In this document: positions 1-5,094 of the stretch, piece after piece
Position numbering within the stretch: position 1 is the stretch's first letter
Layout: each line of letters starts with the position of its first letter
DNA from: HGM04593 sp045654645
GTDB taxonomy: Bacteria > Bacteroidota > Bacteroidia > Bacteroidales > Bacteroidaceae
Length of the DNA: 5,094 nt
Assembly (NCBI GenBank): GCA_045654645.1
Contig: JAZONR010000013.1
Location: 1 to 5,094 of the forward strand
Direction of reading: 5' to 3'
Notes under the pieces: generated by a model
Told to the model about the DNA's origin: nothing
Database searches by the model: none
What the model saw: the letters and a program-made list of their open reading frames with translations, nothing else
Position numbers and translations under genes: made by a program

Positions 1-1
1 A

Positions 2-121
2 CAAACAACTGTTCGTTCAAACATAGGGGATGAAACAACTCGCTTCACGCAATAACAACAACGTATGGCGCACACGCTCAAACATATTTCATCCTTTTTC
101 CTATGTTTGAACGGTTGTTTG
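2..121. repeat. Imperfect inverted repeat, 30 matched bases per arm
   Basis: The left arm (2-35) and right arm (87-121) match in three ungapped blocks of 8, 14 and 8 bases without a mismatch. The blocks are CAAACAAC, CGTTCAAACATAGG and GGATGAAA. They are separated only by a 4-base insertion (10-13) on the left and a 5-base T run (95-99) on the right. The loop is 51 bases. A shorter hairpin competes for the same right arm: TCAAACATA at 78-86 with TATGTTTGA at 102-110. It could be a small MITE-like element, a terminator of a gene left of the window, or a recombination site; only one base lies to its left, so target duplications cannot be checked. Confidence 0.6.
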
Positions 122-155
122 CTGTGTTGCTTACGGTGCCGAGGTCTTTTGAAGT

Positions 156-163
156 TACCTTTG
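156..163 (+). promoter_or_regulatory. Possible rightward -7 promoter element (TACCTTTG)
   Basis: TACCTTTG followed by TACG is a full match to the Bacteroidetes -7 element TAnnTTTG. No TTTG lies at the expected distance; TTAC at 131-134, 21 bases upstream, is a poor -33. If active, it would give a transcript from about 170 through the hairpin-rich element toward the 386-413 hairpin, with no open frame worth calling. Confidence 0.25.
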
Positions 164-180
164 TACGCGATATTTATTGC

Positions 181-372
181 GAACTTTTTATTGCTTTGAT
201 TGGGTGTTGTTTTTGCCTATGCATTTCAGCTGTCCCCTTTCTCAAGGGGGACGAGACAGCTTGCTGTCGGGCGGGGGATATCATTTAGTACCGTGCACAG
301 TTTATATCCCCCTCGCCTGCGGCAACCACCCTTGCTAAGCAAAGGTGAGAACTTTTATTGCTTTGATTGGGT
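181..372. repeat. 24-base near-perfect direct repeats (181-205 and 349-372) bracketing a hairpin-rich insert
   Basis: The two copies start GAACTTTT and end TTGCTTTGATTGGGT. They differ only by one T in the homopolymer run. The 143 bases between them (206-348) contain the folded repeat element. This is the layout expected if the element arrived or was duplicated by recombination. At 24 bases the repeats are long for a transposase target duplication. Confidence 0.65.
230..347 (+). repeat. Hairpin-rich intergenic repeat element, left copy
   Basis: Four potential stem-loops stand in a row. CCCCTT (234-239) pairs with AAGGGG (244-249). GACAGC (255-260) pairs with GCTGTC (263-268). GGGGGATAT (273-281) pairs with ATATCCCCC (304-312). 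CACCCTTGC (327-335) pairs with GCAAAGGTG (339-347) with one mismatch. It is GC-rich against AT-rich surroundings. Bases 245-279 recur exactly, inverted, at 4955-4989. It looks like a REP- or MITE-like dispersed element; no coding capacity is supported. Confidence 0.65.
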
Positions 373-385
373 ATTTGTTATCACA

Positions 386-413
386 AACAAGAGTGCCCCG
401 GGGCACCCTTGTT
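386..413 (-). terminator. Strong hairpin 24 bases past the stop codon; probable terminator, possibly bidirectional
   Basis: AACAAG, one base, GTGCCCC is followed directly by GGGGCAC, one base, CTTGTT. This gives a stem of 13 pairs with a single A-C mismatch; the inner 14 bases are a perfect palindrome. It lies just beyond the stop codon at 438-440. A true U tract is absent on both sides, though AT-rich DNA follows on each, so termination may be hairpin-driven. Its symmetry would let it also stop rightward transcripts arriving from the left. Confidence 0.7.
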
Positions 414-437
414 GTCATTATAAGATAAAATTTCAAA

Positions 438-3400
438 TCACTTCACAAGCACCTTCACGCCCTCAACAACATACACGCCGCGCGGCAGTGCAAAACAGTG
501 AACATCATCAACCTGTGAGGCAGCAACCACACGACCAACCACATCATAAACAGCTACCTCGCAAGGCTCCTCAACAACCACATTCACGCCACCCTCAACA
601 GGCTGCACATCAACACGCGCATCATCAACAACCTTCACCACGCCAACGGTGCCGTTGGTATTACTCATACCACTCTTCTGATACACACGCACCCAGTCGA
701 AACGGGTCTCATAGGTGTGAGTTATATCGGCATTGGCAGCCCAGGCATTGTTACCCACACTCTGATTGAGGATAATGTGGAAATGCTTGTCAAAGGGCCA
801 CTGTCCCTTGTCGAGAGCATCCTTGTTGGTAGACTTATTGTAGCGGCCCACCTCCTTGCCATCGACATACCAAACGAGAGAGGTCTCGTCCCACTTAAGT
901 CCATAGGTGTGATAACGGTCGTGCGAGGTTGCAACATTAAAGCTTGAAGGTGGGTTGTTGGTCTGCTTCAAATCATAGGTCCAGTTGCTGTGCACGGTGT
1001 GCCAAGAGCGCTCCTGCTCATCGATAGTCTCCCAAATATCTATCTCGCCACAATCGGGCCAGCCTGCACTCTGATTTTCGGGCATCATCCAAAAGGCGGG
1101 AAAATTGCCGGTCCAGGGGTTGGACTTTATGCGTGCCTCGATATATCCATAGGTGAAACCGAAACGGTTGTTGCTCTTTATGCCGCCGGTAATCATATCC
1201 ACCGGGTCGCTTGCCTTGTCGGGGTTGGGAATAGCACGTGCCACAAGGTCGCCATTCTGAAGATATATAACCTCCTTGCTGTCGCTGAGCCAACGGTTCC
1301 AGGTAGCGCCCTGACGCTGGCAACGCATCCACTTGCTCTCTACAGGCTGTGAATAGTCATCGGCGTTAAACTCGTCGCTGAACACCAATTGCCACTCGCC
1401 ACCCTCCTCGGGAGCAAACTGAGCATAGAGAGCAAGGTTGCCATCAACCCATTCGGCCTTCACGGTGGCATTGCCACCTGCAACGGGCACCTCCTCTTCG
1501 CTCCACTGACGGTTGCCGTTCACATATTGTGCCCCGGAAAGATTATGGCCGTGGCGCACCACAAAGCTCTTCACGGCAAAGCCGGGAGCAGGGCGCAGCA
1601 CCACGTCGAAGCCCTGCGAGGGCGCTACAACAAGAGAAAGCGCTGTGTTACCCGCACCATCGATGCTGCCGTCCACAGTATTCTGCACAACAGCGCACTC
1701 ACCGCCAACAATGCTCAAAAGGAAATCCACCACAAAGCCGCCATCGGCAACAATGGTTGCCGAGCCGTCGGAGAGGATATTGTTGGAATCCACCTTCAGA
1801 CGAGCACGGTAAATGCCGTCGGCCAACAGTGGCGATACGCTGCACGACAGCACACCGGCTGCCGCACCTGCCTCAACGCTGTTGCCGTTGCTGTCTTTGC
1901 CATTGTAGTGAGAGAAGGCAACAAGCTCGCTTGATAGCGCAGGCACACCGTCGCCGTTGAGCGAGGCGGTGAAACGGCCGTCATTGTCGAGGTCGATATA
2001 AAGATAGCTATCCTTGCCTGTCTCATTGGCAAGAGCCACGTTAAGGTTTCTTGCCCCTGCGAGAAGAACAACTTTTTCTGTCAAATCATAATAGGCTGCA
2101 TCCCCACCAAATTCAAAGGATTTTCCATTGACGGCAAGGGTGTTGTTTATTGCAGCCGGTGCAGTGGTGTTCTTGTCAAAAGAGAGTGCATAACCCTCGC
2201 CGCCACAGCCATTGCCGGCAGCCGCAAACACAGCTGTCAGTGCCACATCACCATCGACATATTCGGCAGGAATTTCAAGCACATCGCCATTGAGCAAAAA
2301 GGCAGGGAAGACCGTCTCTTCATACTGCTGCACGCCACACACGCTCTTCTCGCCATCGAGATTGTGTCCGTGAAGCACCTTCACATAATCGAGCACATAG
2401 CCCTCGGCAGGGGATATCTTCACTGCAAACGGCTTGCCAAAGGGCACCTTCCCGGGCAGTGCACCACCGTCGGCGGCAAGCAACGAGCCGTTGTCGGTAA
2501 CCACTGCAAGAGAGCCCTCAGCAGCGTGCACATTGAGACGCACATCACACACAGCGCCACCGTTCTTTATAATGCCATTGCCATCCTCTCTGCGTCCGGC
2601 AGGGTCAATAGAGGCCCAGTCCACCTTGTAGCGCATCATATAAAAACCGGGAGCCATATCAGCCGGAACGGTGAATGGCGGCGGGTTAAGAACATTGGTG
2701 TTTGTTACCCTTGCGCCGGTGCTGTTGTATCCCACACCGCCCAACTGCGGCTCGGCATAGGAGAACGCCATAATATCGCTGCCGGCAGGTATTGAGCCGT
2801 CGCTGTTGAGCACAGCATCAAAAGCGCCGTCTTGTCCACGGTCCACATACACAAAGCCGTTCATCCAAGTGCCTGAGAAGCCAAACACAGCTGTTACAGT
2901 CTCGCCCGGCACTGCGTTGAAAGAGCCGTCGGCAATGTAGCTATACACCTTGAGCGGCGTTGGCAGATGCAGTGTCTGCCCGCCCAGTGAAACAGAGTTC
3001 AGGCGGCGGCTCGCGTGGGTGTAGCCCTGTTCCTTGTCAAAGACAACGGGATAGTATTCGGTCTCATCGGTTGAGGCAGCCCCCTTCTTGGTTATTACCA
3101 TTTTGTCAAAGTCGGGCATATAAGCATCGTCGTTGTATATGCGAATCACATTCTCGCCTTTCTCAAGCTGCACGCTGAACTCGGCCTTGCCCACAACATT
3201 CCAGCCGCCCGAGTTACCGGTGAACACCTGCGGCTCGCCACCGTTCACGCTGAGTTTCATTGTACGGTCGTCTCCAATTATGAAGAAGATGTCTACATCA
3301 TACTCGCCACCCTCCTCGCTATACACGTTGCGCCACTGAAGGTCGTTGCCGGCATTGCCAACCCAACCAACCTTTACACCGCCCGAGCAGATATCGGACT

Positions 3401-4691
3401 CTATGTAGGAAGCAGTGCCAGCAGTCTCATAGTTCTTCAGTTCCTGATATTTTGAGAGCCAGGCAGTCTCGGCTTCGTAGACAGTGCGCTCAAGACGCTC
3501 CTCGGCAGTGAGCTTGTAGATGCGTGTGCCGTGCGCAGGCACAGTAACGGAAAACGAGCCCTCATAGGTGCCAATATCCGCCCTTTCAAAGAGGTCGCGC
3601 ATCATCACCTTTCCGGCAAGGTCGAGCTTGGAGAACTCAATGCTCATATCAACTGCAGCGTTGGTGGGATTATAGAAAGCCACAGCACGTTTCTTGCCAT
3701 ACTTCTCCTCAACATCCTTCACCAGCACATAGGCATCATTAATGCGCTTCACCACATAGGCCTGCAAGCCCAAAGAATCCTGGTCAAGAGCAATGAGCTC
3801 ACTATTCTGCATCAGCTGCAGCGCATTGCCCTTTATATCGTTGAGGTCGCATCCGATGAGCAAAGGAGAGCTCATCATACACCACATTCCAAAGTGGGTC
3901 TTGTCCTCCTCATCGGTGAGACCGCGCCCCACCTCAAGCATATCCATATCGTTGTAGTGCCCCGGTCTTGTATAGGCCGAAAGGTAGAGACTTTGGTTAA
4001 TTATGCTCTTTACCGACTCCCAACCAAGATATATATCCTCGGTTGTGCGCCAAGAATCGGCAATATCACACGCCCAAGTGCCCGGGAAAGCCCAACGGCA
4101 GATGTTCCAGGTGATATCATCGCGCCCCACAGCCTTTAAGGCAGCCGCAATATCCTTGTAGCGCTGCTCCACGTCAAGGTCGAGCCCCTCGGCATTGTTG
4201 CCCGCATCGGCACCGCAATAGTCAATCTTAATGAAATCGAAATTCAGTTTCTCGGGGTTAAAGAAGAGGTCAAAGTCGGCAGCATCGTGGCCATAGAGAC
4301 CAACGCCAATGCCAATGGTATCCTTGGGGTTACCCCAATAAGATGCACAGGTGTTGCGACCCGCGTCGCTGTAGATACCCGCCTTCAACCCTTTGGCGTG
4401 AATGTAGTCCACCAACGGGCGCAAGCCATTGGGGAAGCGTGTGGGGTGAATGAGAAGGTTTCCCTCGGCATCGCGGCCGCCAAAGAAACCGTCGTCAATG
4501 TTTATGTGGTTATATCCACACTCCTTGAAACCCAAATTCACCATAGCATCGGCCTGAGCCTGAATTACAGAATCATTAATCTGGAAACCATAGGTATTCC
4601 AACTACTCCAACCCATAAGCGGAGGGTTCTCTGCCATAGAGGCAAGCGGCAGTGCCAAAGCAACCGCCAAGCCAAGCAAAATCCTTTTCAT
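438..4691 (-). CDS. Secreted bifunctional glycoside hydrolase: GH27 alpha-galactosidase, CBM, duplicated GEVED-type modules, GH16 glycanase, T9SS sorting domain
   Basis: A 1417-residue exported enzyme; residues are counted from the ATG at 4691. Residues 1-20 are a Sec signal peptide (MKR, hydrophobic core, cleavage after ASMA). Residues about 22-310 are a GH27 barrel: MGWSSWN at 26-32, substrate aspartates D66-D67 in INIDDGF, probable nucleophile D157 in KIDYC, probable acid/base D219 in SWRTTEDI, and NDMDML near 247. Residues 312-395 are its C-terminal beta-domain. Residues 404-536 resemble CBM35/CBM6 (YEAE at the start, NDD and DFDKMVI near the end). Residues 545-822 and 834-1093 are two related modules with Asp-rich loops and HGHNL motifs. 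Residues 1099-1338 are GH16 with GEIDIWE, catalytic E1216, D1218 and E1221. Residues 1352-1417 are a T9SS type A sorting domain (VYDVVGR, LPRGVYVVEG, KVLVK). Family knowledge implies alpha-galactose removal plus endo-cleavage of a beta-glycan outside the cell or at its surface; the substrate is inferred only. An in-frame ATG at 4706 is an equal alternative start. The ATG at 4745 would put a Cys-rich tail before the signal peptide and is unlikely. Confidence 0.93.
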   Translation of the reverse strand: MKRILLGLAVALALPLASMAENPPLMGWSSWNTYGFQINDSVIQAQADAMVNLGFKECGYNHINIDDGFFGGRDAEGNLLIHPTRFPNGLRPLVDYIHAKGLKAGIYSDAGRNTCASYWGNPKDTIGIGVGLYGHDAADFDLFFNPEKLNFDFIKIDYCGADAGNNAEGLDLDVEQRYKDIAAALKAVGRDDITWNICRWAFPGTWACDIADSWRTTEDIYLGWESVKSIINQSLYLSAYTRPGHYNDMDMLEVGRGLTDEEDKTHFGMWCMMSSPLLIGCDLNDIKGNALQLMQNSELIALDQDSLGLQAYVVKRINDAYVLVKDVEEKYGKKRAVAFYNPTNAAVDMSIEFSKLDLAGKVMMRDLFERADIGTYEGSFSVTVPAHGTRIYKLTAEERLERTVYEAETAWLSKYQELKNYETAGTASYIESDICSGGVKVGWVGNAGNDLQWRNVYSEEGGEYDVDIFFIIGDDRTMKLSVNGGEPQVFTGNSGGWNVVGKAEFSVQLEKGENVIRIYNDDAYMPDFDKMVITKKGAASTDETEYYPVVFDKEQGYTHASRRLNSVSLGGQTLHLPTPLKVYSYIADGSFNAVPGETVTAVFGFSGTWMNGFVYVDRGQDGAFDAVLNSDGSIPAGSDIMAFSYAEPQLGGVGYNSTGARVTNTNVLNPPPFTVPADMAPGFYMMRYKVDWASIDPAGRREDGNGIIKNGGAVCDVRLNVHAAEGSLAVVTDNGSLLAADGGALPGKVPFGKPFAVKISPAEGYVLDYVKVLHGHNLDGEKSVCGVQQYEETVFPAFLLNGDVLEIPAEYVDGDVALTAVFAAAGNGCGGEGYALSFDKNTTAPAAINNTLAVNGKSFEFGGDAAYYDLTEKVVLLAGARNLNVALANETGKDSYLYIDLDNDGRFTASLNGDGVPALSSELVAFSHYNGKDSNGNSVEAGAAAGVLSCSVSPLLADGIYRARLKVDSNNILSDGSATIVADGGFVVDFLLSIVGGECAVVQNTVDGSIDGAGNTALSLVVAPSQGFDVVLRPAPGFAVKSFVVRHGHNLSGAQYVNGNRQWSEEEVPVAGGNATVKAEWVDGNLALYAQFAPEEGGEWQLVFSDEFNADDYSQPVESKWMRCQRQGATWNRWLSDSKEVIYLQNGDLVARAIPNPDKASDPVDMITGGIKSNNRFGFTYGYIEARIKSNPWTGNFPAFWMMPENQSAGWPDCGEIDIWETIDEQERSWHTVHSNWTYDLKQTNNPPSSFNVATSHDRYHTYGLKWDETSLVWYVDGKEVGRYNKSTNKDALDKGQWPFDKHFHIILNQSVGNNAWAANADITHTYETRFDWVRVYQKSGMSNTNGTVGVVKVVDDARVDVQPVEGGVNVVVEEPCEVAVYDVVGRVVAASQVDDVHCFALPRGVYVVEGVKVLVK
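1413..3059 (-). repeat. Tandem duplication inside the large gene: two GEVED + HGHNL modules
   Basis: This part of the gene encodes two related segments, residues 545-822 (2226-3059) and 834-1093 (1413-2192). Each opens with a strand ending in FDK and carries an Asp-rich, probably calcium-binding loop (YVDRGQDGAFD at 615-625, YIDLDNDGRFT at 898-908). Each loop is followed by an MAFS or VAFS strand and then by a G-Y-x3-R-x-KVD strand. Each module ends in a beta-rich domain with HGHNL (774-778 and 1047-1051), a Q-[YW]-x-EE segment and a closing E-[YW]-VDG-x-[VL]-AL strand. The first half resembles the GEVED family by its Asp loop. I cannot name a family for the HGHNL half with certainty. The divergence between copies suggests an old duplication, not a recent one. 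They probably act as spacers or carbohydrate-binding parts between the two catalytic domains. Confidence 0.75.
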
Positions 4692-4767
4692 ATTGTTTAC
4701 ATTCATTTGATTATCAACAGAAGGGCAACCACATATCCGGCACAAACATTACGCCCGCATCTTATTA

Positions 4768-4797
4768 CAAATTTAGGGAAAAATTTTGATAAACAAG
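4768..4797 (-). promoter_or_regulatory. Probable Bacteroidetes-type promoter of the glycoside hydrolase gene
   Basis: Read on the minus strand, CTTG (4797-4794) is followed after 18 bases by TAAATTTG (4775-4768). The second element is a full match to the phylum's -7 consensus TAnnTTTG. The first is one base off the -33 TTTG, and the spacing is one base short of the usual 19-21. Transcription would begin near 4760, leaving a leader of about 55-70 bases before the ATG at 4706 or 4691. No Shine-Dalgarno sequence is evident, which is normal in this phylum. Confidence 0.55.
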
Positions 4798-5001
4798 TAA
4801 TTTCCAAGGCAAAAAATCTACATTAAACAAACATTGAGCCACCTCTTTAAACCGCAGAGCACCGAGAAGCAGAAAAAGGCCGCATTATCTTTAGAATAAC
4901 CAATGTGATATATCCGCGCTAAAAGGTAATCCGTCGCCAAGGCGAAAGGCAATCATCCCCCGCCCGACAGCAAGCTGTCTCGTCCCCCTATTATTATGGT
5001 T
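4798..5001. other. Intergenic region without a gene
   Basis: No reading frame here has a credible start, length or composition. Apart from the inverted repeat copy at 4934-4989 the stretch is AT-rich and featureless. Bases about 4849-4882 (GCAGAGCACCGAGAAGCAG and following purine-rich DNA) resemble degenerate purine-rich repeat remnants, but no second copy is present in the window to prove it. Confidence 0.5.
4934..4989 (-). repeat. Inverted partial copy of the hairpin-rich intergenic repeat
   Basis: Bases 4955-4989 are an exact reverse complement of 245-279, 35 of 35 bases, including the GACAGC/GCTGTC hairpin (4966-4979). Next to it TCGCC (4934-4938) and GGCGA (4941-4945) form a short hairpin that loosely recalls the CGCCTGCGGC stretch at 314-323 of the left copy. 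The match stops sharply at both ends of the 35 bases. It lies upstream of the glycoside hydrolase promoter. Confidence 0.7.
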
Positions 5002-5032
5002 TTTGCAAGCAAATTAAGATAAAATAGGTTTG
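5002..5032 (+). promoter_or_regulatory. Rightward Bacteroidetes-type promoter for a gene beyond the window
   Basis: TTTG (5002-5005), exactly 19 bases, then TAGGTTTG (5025-5032): both boxes and the spacing match the phylum consensus. The start site would be near 5038-5040. An ATG at 5051 opens a frame of 14 codons to the window's end, but its leader would be about 12 bases and I do not call it a gene. This promoter is divergent from the glycoside hydrolase promoter, with about 200 bases between the two. Confidence 0.55.
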
Positions 5033-5094
5033 TAAAAATCATTTTTTTTGATGACTGCAAACATTCTTGCCACGATTTTTGCTCTTAATGCGTT

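Noticed and set aside
36..86. Short loop between the left inverted-repeat arms as an invertible promoter segment
   Set aside because: Fifty-one bases is short for known Bacteroides invertible promoters, no -33/-7 pair with proper spacing is found in it, and no recombinase gene is in view.
103..288. Plus-strand open frame of 61 codons starting MFERLF
   Set aside because: It begins inside the inverted repeat and ends in the hairpin element, has a Cys-rich improbable composition, and no start signal; it arises from repeat DNA.
200..769. Plus-strand open frame of 189 codons
   Set aside because: It runs through the repeat element, the terminator hairpin and antisense to the sorting domain; its His/Gln/Pro/Arg-rich product is the typical shadow of a GT-rich coding strand.
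4692..4745. Longest form of the large gene, starting at the ATG at 4745
   Set aside because: It would add a Cys-rich stretch (MCRICGC) in front of a complete signal peptide and lies only about 15 bases after the predicted transcription start.
419..5025. Shared TAAGATAAAAT at 421-431 and 5015-5025 as possible attachment or target sites
   Set aside because: Eleven AT-rich bases in AT-rich intergenic DNA are easily shared by chance, and no integrase or transposase is present.
5051..5094. Start of a rightward gene at the ATG at 5051 (MTANILATIFALNA, open to the end)
   Set aside because: Only 14 codons are visible, the leader after the predicted start site would be about 12 bases, and no similarity can be judged.
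1..5094. CRISPR array, tRNA or rRNA genes, or a defence or mobile-element gene
   Set aside because: No regularly spaced repeats, no cloverleaf or rRNA-like stretch, and no transposase, integrase or nuclease frame was seen on either strand.

Overview
The window is about five kilobases from a member of the Bacteroidetes, most likely a gut-type member of the order Bacteroidales. Three things point there. The single large gene encodes a Sec-exported glycoside hydrolase ending in a type IX secretion (T9SS) type A sorting domain, a system confined to this phylum. The promoters that can be read match the Bacteroidetes housekeeping form (TTTG, about 19 bases, TAnnTTTG). The intergenic DNA is AT-rich and carries hairpin-forming dispersed repeats. 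No genus can be assigned from this sequence alone.

Layout. Bases 1-437 hold no convincing gene. They contain a strong imperfect inverted repeat (2-121), a rightward -7-like promoter element (156-163), a hairpin-rich repeat element (about 230-348) bracketed by a 24-base direct repeat, and a very stable hairpin (386-413) that serves as the likely terminator of the large gene. Bases 438-4691 on the minus strand are one gene of 1417 codons. Its order is: signal peptide, GH27 alpha-galactosidase-like catalytic domain with C-terminal beta-domain, CBM35/CBM6-like carbohydrate-binding domain, two copies of a roughly 270-residue module (a GEVED-like calcium-loop domain followed by a beta-rich domain with an HGHNL motif), GH16 endo-beta-glycanase domain, T9SS sorting domain. 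Bases 4692-5094 are intergenic. They hold the leftward promoter of the large gene (4768-4797), a second, inverted copy of the repeat core (4955-4989), and a good rightward promoter (5002-5032) pointing out of the window.

Function. The protein joins an exo-acting alpha-galactosidase and an endo-acting GH16 enzyme in one secreted chain. This suggests attack on a beta-linked glycan capped or decorated with alpha-galactose, with the binding domains holding the enzyme on its substrate. The exact substrate cannot be read from the sequence. The least ordinary features are the two-enzyme architecture with its internal duplication, and the exact 35-base inverted repeats that bracket the whole transcription unit.
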